From: Microbacterium lushaniae
GTDB taxonomy: Bacteria; Actinomycetota; Actinomycetes; Actinomycetales; Microbacteriaceae
Length of the DNA: 64,000 nt
NCBI RefSeq assembly: GCF_008727775.1
Contig: NZ_CP044232.1
Span: 1,302,001 to 1,366,000, forward strand
Reading direction: 5' to 3'
Numbering within the stretch: position 1 is the first letter of the stretch; the number at the start of each line of letters is the position of its first letter. The notes beneath the pieces were generated by a model. That model was not told the origin of the DNA. It was given only the letters and a program-made list of their open reading frames with translations, and searched no databases. A program made the position numbers and the translations under genes. Positions 40,854 to 49,364 of the stretch are shown piece after piece.

Positions 40854-42029
40854 ATGACGGATGCGGTGGCACGGTTCGGCCTGCGACGGATGACCGCGCG
40901 CGACGTGTTCGAGTCGCATCGCGCGGCCTCTCCGCTGGAGCTGCTGTTCGACCTCGTGTTCGTGGTGGCGGTGGCGCAGGCCTCGAGCACGCTGCACGAC
41001 CTCGTGAGCGAAGGCCGCGTGGGGCCGGGGGTGCTCGCGTACCTCATGGTGTTCTTCGCCGTGTGGTGGGCGTGGATGAACTTCACGTGGTTCGCGTCGG
41101 CGTTCGACACCGACGATTGGCTCTACCGTGTGCTGACGATCGTGCAGATGGGCGGCGTGCTCGTGCTGGCCGCCGGCGTCCACGACGCCATGCTGCTCTC
41201 CGATTACACCGTGATCACCGCCGGCTATGTCGTGATGCGGCTCGCGATGGTGGCGCAGTGGCTGCGGGTCGCCGCATCCGATTCCGTGTCGCGTCCGACG
41301 GCGCTGCGGATGGCAGCCGGGATCGGCGCGGTGCAGGTGCTCTGGGTCGCCCGCGCAGCCGTGCTGGGGGATGAGGCGCCGCTGTGGACCTTCGGGTTGC
41401 TCGTCCTCGCCGAGCTCGCCGTGCCGGTGTGGGCGGAGCTGCGGGGGCGGACGCAGTGGCATCCGCACCATATCGCCGAGCGGTTCGGGCTGTTCACCCT
41501 GCTGCTGCTGGGCGAGAGCCTGCTGGCCTCGGCGAACGCGCTGATCGACGCCATCGCCGAGGGCGAGCACGTGGCCGAGCTGCTGTGGCTGGCCGGGTCG
41601 GGCCTGTTCATCACCGCGGCGATCTGGTGGATCTATTTCGCGCGGGAGCAGTACGACGGTCTCGGGGAGCTGCGCGGCGGTTTCACGTTCGGGTATGTGC
41701 ACTACGTGATCTTCGCGGCCGTCGGTGCTGTGTCGTCGGGCGTGGAGGTGGAGATCGACGAGCTCACCGGGCACACGGAGATCTCGGATGCGGCGGCCGG
41801 CCTTGCTCTCACGGCGCCTCTGGCGGTCTTCCTCGTGAGCGCATGGGCGCTGATGCTGCGTCGCCGGGTGGCGCCGTGGGTGTCGGTGGTGATGGTGGCG
41901 GGGAGTGTGCTCGTGGCGCTGGCGGGGCTGCTCCCGGTGGGCGAGTTCGTGGCGGCCGCGTTGGTCATGACGGGTGTCGTGGTCGCGTTGGAGGCGGATG
42001 GCGCGCGCGGCGCTACCCGTCGAGCGTGA
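40854..42029 (+). CDS. Low temperature requirement protein A (LtrA) family
   Basis: A 391-residue protein with about twelve hydrophobic segments. It shows the LtrA hallmark SPLELLFDLVFVVAVAQ near residue 24-40, WWAWMNFTWFASAFDTDDW, and HHIAERFGLFTLLLLGESLLA in the middle. LtrA was named from a Listeria mutant unable to grow in the cold; the transport or enzymatic role is unknown. ATG at 40854 fits the -10 box spacing; upstream in-frame sequence overlaps the divergent gene and is unlikely to be coding. Its 3' end overlaps that of the convergent GNAT gene by 17 bases. Confidence 0.85.
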   Translation: MTDAVARFGLRRMTARDVFESHRAASPLELLFDLVFVVAVAQASSTLHDLVSEGRVGPGVLAYLMVFFAVWWAWMNFTWFASAFDTDDWLYRVLTIVQMGGVLVLAAGVHDAMLLSDYTVITAGYVVMRLAMVAQWLRVAASDSVSRPTALRMAAGIGAVQVLWVARAAVLGDEAPLWTFGLLVLAELAVPVWAELRGRTQWHPHHIAERFGLFTLLLLGESLLASANALIDAIAEGEHVAELLWLAGSGLFITAAIWWIYFAREQYDGLGELRGGFTFGYVHYVIFAAVGAVSSGVEVEIDELTGHTEISDAAAGLALTAPLAVFLVSAWALMLRRRVAPWVSVVMVAGSVLVALAGLLPVGEFVAAALVMTGVVVALEADGARGATRRA

Positions 42030-42594
42030 GCGATACGAGCGCCCGGTCGGGGCGCGGCTGGGCGACGACGTCGAAGCCGGCGTCGAGGAAGACCCGGAGC
42101 ACGCCGTGGTACAGCTCGTTGGAAGGGCGCTTCTTCACGGTCGGGTCGAAAGGGTAACCCTCCACCGTGCGGGCGCCGCCGGCGCGCGCGTGCGAGACGG
42201 CGGCATCGAGGAGCCGGGCCATGAGTCCGGAGCCGCGGTGCTCTTTGCGTACGACGAAGCACGTGACCGCCCAGACGGAGGGATCATCGAGCGGTTCGGG
42301 GGAGTTCGCCGTGATGATGCGCGTGGCGGCGATGCGGGCCTGCCGGACGCGCGGGCCGACACGGACCCACCCGGCGGCGGTGCCGTCGACGTAGGCGATG
42401 AGAGCGGGGGAGGGCTCGGTGGCGAGCTCTGCGCGCAGCATCTCGGTCTTCTCCTCCGTCGTGGTCGTGCGGAACGGTTCGTTGCGCAGCGTCCACCACT
42501 GGCATTGGCAGGAGGGGCCGTCGCCGCCGCCGGTCAGGGCGTGCTCGGCATCGTCGAAGCGGTCGGCGGTTGCGGGGAGGATTTGGACGCTCAT
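42013..42594 (-). CDS. GNAT family N-acetyltransferase
   Basis: A 193-residue acetyltransferase. The N-terminal part contains a CQCQWW motif (near residue 30-35) found in a subgroup of actinobacterial GNATs. The acetyl-CoA loop is VVRKEHRGSGLMARLLDAAVSHARAGG, with R-x-x-G-x-G/A spacing (RGSGLM). The C-terminal ends FLDAGFDVVAQPRPDRALVSL. The substrate is unknown. Start ATG at 42594 lies 6 nt after TATCGT on the minus strand. Confidence 0.85.
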   Translation of the reverse strand: MSVQILPATADRFDDAEHALTGGGDGPSCQCQWWTLRNEPFRTTTTEEKTEMLRAELATEPSPALIAYVDGTAAGWVRVGPRVRQARIAATRIITANSPEPLDDPSVWAVTCFVVRKEHRGSGLMARLLDAAVSHARAGGARTVEGYPFDPTVKKRPSNELYHGVLRVFLDAGFDVVAQPRPDRALVSLTLDG

Positions 42595-42600
42595 GCCGGA

Positions 42601-42606
42601 ACGATA
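42601..42606 (-). promoter_or_regulatory. -10 box for the GNAT gene
   Basis: TATCGT (minus strand) lies 6 nt before the ATG, the same leaderless spacing seen at other genes in the window. Confidence 0.45.
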
Positions 42607-42638
42607 GGCCGGTGGTCCGACACGCGCCAAATCCCGGG

Positions 42639-44090
42639 TCATGCGACGAGGTGGTAGGCGAGCGGATCGAAGCGTCGTCGACCGCCGAGGCGGGGTGTGC
42701 GCTGCGGGTCGACCTGTGGCGGCGGGATGAACCACACGGTGCCGGCAGTGGGCGGCGCGCCCGGTGGGGCGTCGATGCGGATCTCCCAGTTCTCCGCGTG
42801 CACCCGGTGGTGGCACGCCGTGCACAGCAGGATCCCGTTCCTGAGGTCGGTGGACCCGCCGTCGCGCTGCCACCACCGGATGTGGTGGGCTTCGGCGAAG
42901 GCGGGAGGCAGGTGGCAGAACGCGCATCCGCCGTCGCGTTCGACGAGTGCGAGGCGCTGCGCGCTGCTGAAGTGGCGGCGGGCCCGGCCGAAGTCGAGGA
43001 CCTCGCTCGCGGTGCCGAGGACGCACGGGATGATGTCTGCCGCGGCGGCCATCCTGCGGGCGCTGCCGGCGTCGATGGGCTGCTCGATGCCGTCGATCGT
43101 CGCCACCCCGGCCCCCTCCCGCAACTGGTCGAGGTCCATGCGGACGATGACCGCGGTGGACGGTCTCGGCAGGGTGTTCTCGTCACAGCCGGAGGCGTGC
43201 CGGCAGATCGCCGCGAGCGCATCGGCGCGCATCTGCGGCAGCGAGCGCGTCTCGGGAGCCACCGGACCGCGCGGCGCGTCCGTTCCAGATCCGACCGCAT
43301 CCCCGGCAGGGGCGTCGACGGTGAGGCCCGACTCCGTGTTGTGACCACGTGAGGTGCGTAGCTGCGCCGTGACGATCGCGTCGATGGCGGCAACGATGGG
43401 AGCGGCGGTCTCGGCGTCCAGGCGGGCGGTGAGGACGGTCGTGCCGGTGGCGTCCTGCTGGATCTTCAGCGAGCGCTGCCCGTGCAGTTCCTCGACCACG
43501 GGCTCGAGGCCGTCGGGGTCGAGGTGCGCCTCTGCGCGACGCAGGACCGCCTGCAGTTCGTCGAGGGAGAGCAGCGGCGCCTGCCGGATGAGTGCGGCCT
43601 CCGCATCCGCACGTGTGCCGGCTTCGACGCGAACGGCGACGCGGTCGAGCATCGCGCTGATCGCCGCTGCGGCGGCGACGCTGACCGTTCCCTCCCGGAG
43701 CGCGTCGGCGATGTGCGGGTGGCGTGCCGGCGCCGGTTCTCCGGAGAGGGATGTGCGCTCGCGGGTCGCCTCGCCGACTTGGATCAGCCGGACGGCGTCG
43801 CCGGTGTGGCCGCCCGTGGCGGCGGCGATGAGTTTGGCGGGGGAGCGGAACCCTGCTTGTCTCGCCAGGCCGGCGGAGCCCAGTTCCGGTCGCGACCGCG
43901 CCGACATCTCCGCGGCCACACGCGCGTGCACACCGTCGAGCAGACGCCGCGCTTCCGCGATCCGCTGATTGACGTCGAGCAGCGCGGCCGCCGACATCCC
44001 ACGCTCATCGCCGCCGGCGCCGCTCGCCTCACCCCACGCCGACCGCAGCGCGGCCAGTGTGTCAAGGAGGGCATCCACCGGGTTCGTCAT
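42639..44090 (-). CDS. DUF222 domain HNH endonuclease
   Basis: A 483-residue protein with an N-terminal DUF222 domain (about residues 10-320, alanine-rich helices) and a C-terminal HNH nuclease (about 370-440). The HNH part has CAFCHLPP, EAHHIRWW, GSTDLRNGILLCTACHH and a final VHAENWEI; paired cysteines hold zinc and the HH supplies the catalytic base. This family exists in many copies in actinobacteria, and its role is not settled; some members derive from mobile 13E12-type elements of mycobacteria. ATG at 44090 has GAAGG just upstream. It is encoded opposite to the tRNA. Confidence 0.85.
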   Translation of the reverse strand: MTNPVDALLDTLAALRSAWGEASGAGGDERGMSAAALLDVNQRIAEARRLLDGVHARVAAEMSARSRPELGSAGLARQAGFRSPAKLIAAATGGHTGDAVRLIQVGEATRERTSLSGEPAPARHPHIADALREGTVSVAAAAAISAMLDRVAVRVEAGTRADAEAALIRQAPLLSLDELQAVLRRAEAHLDPDGLEPVVEELHGQRSLKIQQDATGTTVLTARLDAETAAPIVAAIDAIVTAQLRTSRGHNTESGLTVDAPAGDAVGSGTDAPRGPVAPETRSLPQMRADALAAICRHASGCDENTLPRPSTAVIVRMDLDQLREGAGVATIDGIEQPIDAGSARRMAAAADIIPCVLGTASEVLDFGRARRHFSSAQRLALVERDGGCAFCHLPPAFAEAHHIRWWQRDGGSTDLRNGILLCTACHHRVHAENWEIRIDAPPGAPPTAGTVWFIPPPQVDPQRTPRLGGRRRFDPLAYHLVA

Positions 44091-44191
44091 GCCTTCATGC
44101 AACCACGAACCTCGGACATTCGTTCGAATGTCGAGGGCGGCTGTGGAGAACTCCCGGACCGCCCGCCCTGTGGAGGAGGCGGCCGCGCGCG

Positions 44192-44221
44192 TTCGCGGGA
44201 GCTCTGCGGAGCGGGTAGGAT
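44192..44221 (+). promoter_or_regulatory. tRNA-Pro promoter
   Basis: TAGGAT (44216-44221) lies 30 nt upstream of the tRNA, with a weak TTCGCG 18 nt before it as a possible -35. Confidence 0.4.
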
Positions 44222-44251
44222 GGTGGAGTTGTCCGCTTGCGGGCAATGGAC

Positions 44252-44325
<74 letters not shown>

Positions 44326-44332
44326 CGGTCCG

Positions 44333-44368
44333 GTAAGGGCCGGAATCTCTAGAGATTCCGGCCCTTAC
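44333..44368 (+). terminator. Perfect 36-bp palindrome after tRNA-Pro
   Basis: GTAAGGGCCGGAATCTCT (44333-44350) and its exact complement (44351-44368) form a stem of about 16 bp with a 4-nt CTAG loop, 7 bases after the tRNA. There is no T-run on either side. It is symmetric, so it may stop both the tRNA and the opposing DUF1905 transcript. Confidence 0.8.
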
Positions 44369-44393
44369 CCATTGGTGGGGGCGTGGGGTGTGC

Positions 44394-44684
44394 TCACATC
44401 TGACGGCTCTGCACGCGGACCGTCACAACATCCCCTATGCCCTTGTTGAGTTGCTTTCGGAGCTTGGCATTGAGCGACAGCATGAGTTCGCCGGTACCTG
44501 TGGGCATCAGCCCCGTGTTGAGCAGCTGGATGCCGTCGATTGTGGCGTCAACGCGGATCGACCTGAGCGAGCCGAAGAGTGCGGCCGAGTCGGGGATTTC
44601 GACGCATGTCCAGATCTCTCCCTTGACGTCTACCCCGATGGTTCCGTTGAACGTGTGATCGATCTCTGCTGATTCGTTGGGCAT
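44394..44684 (-). CDS. DUF1905 domain protein
   Basis: A 96-residue small soluble protein that matches the DUF1905 fold: a first strand FNGTIGVDVKGEIWTCVEIP, then VDATIDGIQLLNTGLMPTG and LSLNAKLRKQLNKGIGDVVTVRV. Family members are often fused to YdeI/OmdA proteins, and their function is unknown. A strong Shine-Dalgarno AGGAGGG precedes the ATG at 44684, unlike the leaderless core genes. Confidence 0.8.
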   Translation of the reverse strand: MPNESAEIDHTFNGTIGVDVKGEIWTCVEIPDSAALFGSLRSIRVDATIDGIQLLNTGLMPTGTGELMLSLNAKLRKQLNKGIGDVVTVRVQSRQM

Positions 44685-44959
44685 AAGTGGCCCTCCTGTC
44701 TTGCTTGGGGGTTGATCGGCTCGGCTCGCGGACCATCAGCCGCTTCGGGCGCCGTCGCGACCGCGTCTGCCTGGACGCGGTCAACTCCCGCAAACGGTGG
44801 GCGCTGCCGATGGACCTCGGGCCGGCCTCCGATCACATCATGCTCGATTCTGCCCCGTTGACGGATGTGGAGGACTGGAGGAGCCCTGCTTGACCCTGTG
44901 GTGAGGCCATGGTTTTCACTCGGAGCCCAGAGCATGCACCACGTGAGGGGAATGCGATC
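44685..44959. other. Intergenic stretch with unassigned open frame
   Basis: These 275 bases lie between the divergent DUF1905 and esterase genes. A plus-strand frame at 44687-44893 ends with a readable LGPASDHIMLDSAPLTDVEDW and TGA. It has no ribosome site and could be the tail of a lost gene. The Shine-Dalgarno GAGGGG (44945-44950) belongs to the esterase. No -35/-10 pair is convincing. Confidence 0.3.
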
Positions 44960-46021
44960 ATGACGGAATCTCTCCAGGCCCGCGTCCGGCGCCGGCGCAG
45001 ATGGCCGCGGATCGTCGGCCTCTCCGCAGCAGCACTGGCCCTCACCGCCGTCGCGCTCAGTCTCGTCTTCCAGTTCGGGCTCCCTTGGTGGAGCGGAGCG
45101 AACGACAGCAACCACGTTCACGTCTCGTCGGACGGCGCCCGCCAGCACTACCAGGTGCACCTTCCGCCGCAACACGATGGGTCAGCGGAACTGCCGGTGA
45201 TGATGGCGCTGCACGGCTGCGGGATGACCGGGTTCGGGTGGAACTCGATGAAGGACGCGACGCGGTTCAACGCGCTCGCCGACCGTGAAGGCTTCATCGT
45301 CGTGTATCCGACGCAGCGCCCCTTCGAGAGCGCCATCAACTGCTGGAACTCGTCAGACCCCCGCAACCAGGTGCGCGGGTCGGGCGAGCCGGCGCTGTTG
45401 GCGGGCGTCGCACGTGAGGTGGTCTCCACGTTCGGTGCCGACGCTGATCGCGTGCATGTTTCGGGTGCGTCGTCGGGCGCCGGTGCGGCCGTGATCCTCG
45501 CCGCCACATATCCGGACGTCTTCGCCACCGTCACATCGGTGGCCGGGGGTGAGTACGGCCTGAATCAAGTCGATCCCGACGATCCGGACTCGACCCCTCC
45601 GAGTGCGACGGCGCGTCAGGCGTGGGCGCAGATGGGTGATCGAGCCCGGCCCCTTCCGCTGCTGGTTGTGCAGGGGGGACAGGATGACGTCGTGCCGACG
45701 ATCGTGGGAGAACGGCTCGTCGATCACTGGGTCGCGCTGCACGACCTGATCGACGACGGGCTGCTCAATGACAGTCTCGCGCTCGTCTCCGAAACTGTGC
45801 AGCATCCGCCGATGGCGACGCAGTACGGGTACGAGCACACCACGTTGCGGACGGCGGAGGGACGCGCCCTCGTCGAGTACGTCTTCGCGGACAGACTCGG
45901 GCACGCGTGGTCCCACCCGCACAGCAGGGGGCTCTTCACCGATACGGGAGGACCCGACGTGACGCGGATCGCCTGGGCCTTCGCGCAGCTCCATGATGCA
46001 GCGGCAGCCGGAGATGGATGA
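44960..46021 (+). CDS. Secreted or anchored PHB-depolymerase-type esterase (alpha/beta hydrolase)
   Basis: A 353-residue alpha/beta hydrolase of the Esterase_PHB/CE1-like group. A basic N-terminus (RVRRRRRWPR) and a single hydrophobic segment at about residues 19-42 act as a signal anchor. The catalytic domain begins HYQVHLPP, has the oxyanion part MMALHGCGMTG, the nucleophile elbow GASSG with Ser171, and a late HAWSHPHS His. The substrate could be polyhydroxybutyrate, feruloyl or acetyl esters; sequence alone does not say which. ATG 44960 has GAGGGG 9 nt upstream. Confidence 0.82.
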   Translation: MTESLQARVRRRRRWPRIVGLSAAALALTAVALSLVFQFGLPWWSGANDSNHVHVSSDGARQHYQVHLPPQHDGSAELPVMMALHGCGMTGFGWNSMKDATRFNALADREGFIVVYPTQRPFESAINCWNSSDPRNQVRGSGEPALLAGVAREVVSTFGADADRVHVSGASSGAGAAVILAATYPDVFATVTSVAGGEYGLNQVDPDDPDSTPPSATARQAWAQMGDRARPLPLLVVQGGQDDVVPTIVGERLVDHWVALHDLIDDGLLNDSLALVSETVQHPPMATQYGYEHTTLRTAEGRALVEYVFADRLGHAWSHPHSRGLFTDTGGPDVTRIAWAFAQLHDAAAAGDG

Positions 46022-46048
46022 CGGATCCCCGATCCTGTGATGCGGATG

Positions 46049-46255
46049 TCATCGACCGCGCTCTTCGCTGATCGAGTTGGCGCCGTCCACCGTGATGAGC
46101 TGACCGGTGATGTAGGACGCGCCTTCGCCGGCGAGGAAGGCGATCACGTGTCCCACCTCGTCTGCGGTGCCGGATCGGCCGACGGGGGTGGCCGCGCCCA
46201 TACGCCGTTCGCGATCCGATGCGGACGCCGTGTCGATCCACCCCGGAGTGTGCCG
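46049..46255 (-). pseudogene. 3' remnant of a short-chain dehydrogenase/reductase gene
   Basis: The minus strand encodes the last 68 codons of an SDR. TPGWIDT is the conserved P-G motif after the active site. GRSGTADEVGHVIAFLAGEGASYITGQLITVDGA is the canonical C-terminal SDR block, followed by a stop. Nothing upstream (to 46264) continues the fold: the Rossmann part, the Ser-Tyr-Lys site and a start are all missing. The break falls where TCACCCCGGAG (46265-46275) and CACCCCGGAG (46240-46249) repeat, a possible deletion scar. The remnant abuts the small membrane gene on the other strand. Confidence 0.75.
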
Positions 46256-46285
46256 ACCGGTCTCTCACCCCGGAGGTGGATTGAC

Positions 46286-46522
46286 ATGACCCTCAAGCAT
46301 CGCAACCGGCAGCTGCTCGCGGCCACCGTCACCATCCTGGTCATCGGGACGGCCGCGGGCCCTGTGTTCGCAGCTGACGGGCTCGCGGCAGGGCTAGGGT
46401 TCATGGGCTTGTGCGCCATCGCACCGGCCGCGGTGCTCGGCATCATCGCCTACATCTGGCACGGCAACGACAAGGAGAAGCGGGAAGCGTCCACCGTCCC
46501 ACGCTCGTCGCTGCACCAGTAG
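46286..46522 (+). CDS. Small membrane protein, hypothetical (78 aa)
   Basis: A 78-residue protein with a basic start (MTLKHRNRQ) and two hydrophobic segments: residues 10-30 (LLAATVTILVIGTAAGPVFAA, possibly a cleavable signal with AxA before residue 31) and 32-59 (LAAGLGFMGLCAIAPAAVLGIIAYIW). A charged, Ser-rich tail follows. A near-perfect Shine-Dalgarno GGAGGT lies 8 nt before ATG 46286, making it a credible gene despite its size. No family recognised. Confidence 0.6.
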   Translation: MTLKHRNRQLLAATVTILVIGTAAGPVFAADGLAAGLGFMGLCAIAPAAVLGIIAYIWHGNDKEKREASTVPRSSLHQ

Positions 46523-46534
46523 CCAGGCACAGAA

Positions 46535-46564
46535 AACGCCCGCCGACCTCAGTCGGCGGGCGTT
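46535..46564. terminator. Bidirectional hairpin terminator
   Basis: AACGCCCGCCGAC (46535-46547) and GTCGGCGGGCGTT (46552-46564) form a perfect 13-bp stem with a 4-nt loop. The minus-strand reading is followed by TTTTCTG, so it works best for leftward transcripts. It also ends the small gene at 46522. Confidence 0.8.
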
Positions 46565-46968
46565 GTCGACGTCGGTGGGAAGTTCCGCGACCGCCGGAAG
46601 ATCCCGGCCGCGGCGAGGGGGCGACGTTGACGAGGGTGCTGCGCTTCTCGCACACGACAGTCCACTTGCCGCCGTCGCGGTCCGTTCCCGGCCGGCGACG
46701 CTTCGGCGCAGGGTACGAGACGGCTCGCCACTTGCCTTGAGAGCACGCCCTCGCTCTCGCCCTGAGCATGGGGCACTCGAACGGCTATCGCCTTTTTGTG
46801 TTTGAAGGGTCAAGTCCCGAGACTGGCGATGGCGTTCCAGGAAAACCGAGGCAGCGTTACAGGAAACGCGGAAACGAGAGCTCGCGCGATCCGCAACGGG
46901 ACAGGTTCTGCCAACAGCCCACGGTCGGGTCGGACTGTTGGTAATACTGATTGCAAGACAGCCGAAAC
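46565..46968. other. Gene-poor segment, possible decayed small gene
   Basis: There is no confident gene between the two hairpins. On the minus strand a frame around 46769-46620 reads GKWRAVSYPAPKRRRPG then DGGKWTVVCEKRSTLVNVA. That is protein-like, but the sequence after it turns into low-complexity Arg/Pro and the start lacks a ribosome site. The leftward terminator at 46535 would suit such a gene. The rest is unremarkable, with a lone T-run at 46793-46797. Confidence 0.3.
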
Positions 46969-47016
46969 AACGAGAAGGGCACTGGCTTCGAGCCGGTGCC
47001 CTTCTCGTTGTCTTCC
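46969..47016 (+). terminator. Long hairpin terminator
   Basis: AACGAGAAGGGCAC (46969-46982) pairs with GTGCCCTTCTCGTT (46996-47009). The inner GGCTTCGAGCC closes the loop, for about 18 bp in total, and TGTCTTCC follows. The gene it served is not apparent; it lies in a region without rightward coding. Confidence 0.75.
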
Positions 47017-47165
47017 TCCGTTTCTTGGTGGGAATAGTTCGCATGTTCGTGGTGCGACAGCCCGCCGTCCGTTACTGGACTGCCGGGGCACCCGGCGCAG
47101 CAAGACGCCCGAGGGTGACGAATTCAAGCTCGCCATCGCCGTGCCGGGCTCCGCGTGCACTCGAG

Positions 47166-48476
47166 TCAGCGCTCCGTCGACGCGAGCGCTTCGGTGACAG
47201 CGAGAGTGCGCTGTGCGAGTTCGTCGATCGTCACGCGATCGAAGTCTCGTACCGCGCTCCGGACACGCACGTGAGTCGTTCCGACGAGTGCGGTGGGAAT
47301 TCCTCCCGCCCCGTGAAGAGCGCCGAAGACGCACCCCACCGTTGCACCGTTGGAATCCGTGTCTCGCCCGCCCGAGATCGTGATGCCCACGGAGCTCATG
47401 AAATCGTGGCCCCATAGGAGACCGATCGCGATGAGGGCGGCGTTGTTGATGGTGTGTACCCACGGATACTCGCCGAGAGTCTCGTCCACCCAATCGAGTG
47501 CGGCCACGTGGCCCGCGCCGGACCCCAGCAGGTGAAACACGCCATCCAGCGCCTCCGCGAGCCGGGACTCCGGCGGCACGACGGCTGCCGCGTGGCGGAG
47601 GGCGTCCTCGGCGCTCGTCGACGTCAGCGCTGCTGCCACCAGAGCCGCCGCCCAGAGCTCACCGTACAGACCGTTCGCGGTATGCGTCAGGCGGGCATCG
47701 ATGAGCGCGAGTCTGGCCGCTGCACCGGGATCGCCGGGGTTGGTGAGACCGAAAGCATCGGCCCGGATGAGTGCACCGATCCACTCCCGGTAGGGGTTGC
47801 TCCGAGTTGCCGTGTCCGGCGGGGTCACACCGTGGATGAGGTTGCGGTACGCCGCTCGCTCCGCCGTGTAGGTCTGACTGAAGGGCACGCGGTCTAGCCA
47901 CTCGGCCGCGACCTGCTCCGTGGTGAGTTCGCGCCCGTACGTCTCCAGAAGATGGAGCCCCAGAATGGTCCAGTCGATGTCGTCGTCGCGCGGCACGTCT
48001 TCGAAGAGCCCCGCCGACGCCGTCTTCGCAGAGGGGTGGAGCTTCTCCACCCCCTCGGGCAGCGGATCCAGCAGTGGGACATACCCACGCTGCGGCCATT
48101 GGTCGGCGGCCCTCAAGTAGATCTCCAGCTCGGCGCGCGTCAGCCCCTCCATCGGCTTACCCAGTGTGTTTCCGACGGTTCGACCGAGCCAAGCGCCGCG
48201 GATGCGAGACGGCAGTTGCGCGGCATCGACCGATTTTCGCGGCATCGCGGCGAACAACGCCTCCAGCGACGCGAGGTCCTCCGGCTCGCGGTACCGCCAA
48301 CCCTGCGTCCGTTCGAGACTTCGCATCTTCTCTTCCAGGGAGAGGAGCAGGGCCACATCTCCCCGCAGAGCGGCGTCCGCGGCGTCCTGTTCGATGTCGC
48401 CGATCTCGAATCCGCTCAATCGCAGTTGCTCGGCCTCGTCGGGGACATAGTCGCGGGGATCGAGGACGTCGTGCAT
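47166..48476 (-). CDS. ADP-ribosylglycohydrolase (ARH/DraG-fold) family protein
   Basis: A 436-residue enzyme with an N-terminal helical extension (residues 1-88) and the ARH fold from IRGAWLGRTVGNTLGKPMEG onward. Metal-ligand motifs are present: RDDDIDWT at 163-170 and GGRDTDSNG at 369-377, the two di-magnesium sites that define the family. Classical members remove ADP-ribose from proteins. Members next to sugar ABC importers more likely hydrolyse N- or O-glycosides of ribose or similar small molecules; this is inference. It is the last gene of the leftward unit after two permeases, with a 36-base gap, so it is probably co-transcribed with the importer. Confidence 0.85.
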   Translation of the reverse strand: MHDVLDPRDYVPDEAEQLRLSGFEIGDIEQDAADAALRGDVALLLSLEEKMRSLERTQGWRYREPEDLASLEALFAAMPRKSVDAAQLPSRIRGAWLGRTVGNTLGKPMEGLTRAELEIYLRAADQWPQRGYVPLLDPLPEGVEKLHPSAKTASAGLFEDVPRDDDIDWTILGLHLLETYGRELTTEQVAAEWLDRVPFSQTYTAERAAYRNLIHGVTPPDTATRSNPYREWIGALIRADAFGLTNPGDPGAAARLALIDARLTHTANGLYGELWAAALVAAALTSTSAEDALRHAAAVVPPESRLAEALDGVFHLLGSGAGHVAALDWVDETLGEYPWVHTINNAALIAIGLLWGHDFMSSVGITISGGRDTDSNGATVGCVFGALHGAGGIPTALVGTTHVRVRSAVRDFDRVTIDELAQRTLAVTEALASTER

Positions 48477-48512
48477 GCGCGTCGCTTTCGGGTCGAGGGG
48501 GAACGGAGCGGA

Positions 48513-49364
48513 TCAGCCCTTGACCGCACCGGAGAGGAAACCTTGAGTGACCTGCTTCTGCAACAGGATGAACACGACGATCACCGGAATGATCGTGATG
48601 AGGGTGCCCGCCGCGAGCGGCCCGATGTCGATCGACCGGCCGCCGAGGAACAGATACAGCCCCGTCGTGAGCGGGCGGAACTCCCCGCCGGGAACGTAGA
48701 GCAGGGGAACGAGGAAGTTGTTCCAGTTCTGGAGGAAGGTGAAAACCGCGAGTGCACCGGCTCCCGCTGAGACCAGCGGGACCATGATCCTCCAGAAGAT
48801 CTGCCACTCGGAGGCCCCGTCGATGCGCGCAGCCTGTTCCAACTCGGTCGGCAGATCGGAGAAGAACGCCCTCATGAAGAACGTCCCGAAGGCGAGCCCC
48901 GTGGTGGTGAGCACCAGGTTGACGCCGGGGAGCGTGTCGAGAAGACCCATCCCCCTGAGCTGGAAGTAGAGCGGGATCATGTAGGTGAAGAACGGCACCA
49001 GCAGCCCCAGCATCACCAGGTAGAACGCGATGCCGCGCCCGGGGAAGGGCAGCCGGGCGAAGGCGTATCCCGCCATCGTCGAGACGACGACCACCAGGAT
49101 CGTGCTGGGTACCGACAGGAGGAAGCTGTTCAGCACGTAGTCGCCGAAATTGCCGTCCGTCCAGGCGACCACGACGTTCTCGAAGGAGAACGACGAGAAC
49201 AACCCGAAGGGATTCACCGTCACGTCGGCGTCCGTTTTGAAAGCCGTCGAGATCGTGAGGATGATCGGGAAGATCGCGAACAGCGAGAGCACGATGAGAA
49301 CGGTGTGCCTGCCCACGCGCCACGCTCTCACGCGCGGAGAGGTCGGGTTGTCGTTGATGGTCAT
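48513..49364 (-). CDS. Sugar ABC transporter permease (CUT1, MalG type)
   Basis: A 283-residue inner-membrane permease with six membrane segments. The MalG-type EAA loop ELEQAARIDGASEWQIFWRIMVPL (about residues 180-203), with E-A-A replaced by EQAARIDGA, marks the contact with the ATPase. The C-terminus LQKQVTQGFLSGAVKG is the usual CUT1 ending. ATG 49364 overlaps the upstream permease stop. No ATPase gene is present; actinobacterial CUT1 systems often share a single MsiK-type ATPase encoded elsewhere. Confidence 0.93.
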   Translation of the reverse strand: MTINDNPTSPRVRAWRVGRHTVLIVLSLFAIFPIILTISTAFKTDADVTVNPFGLFSSFSFENVVVAWTDGNFGDYVLNSFLLSVPSTILVVVVSTMAGYAFARLPFPGRGIAFYLVMLGLLVPFFTYMIPLYFQLRGMGLLDTLPGVNLVLTTTGLAFGTFFMRAFFSDLPTELEQAARIDGASEWQIFWRIMVPLVSAGAGALAVFTFLQNWNNFLVPLLYVPGGEFRPLTTGLYLFLGGRSIDIGPLAAGTLITIIPVIVVFILLQKQVTQGFLSGAVKG

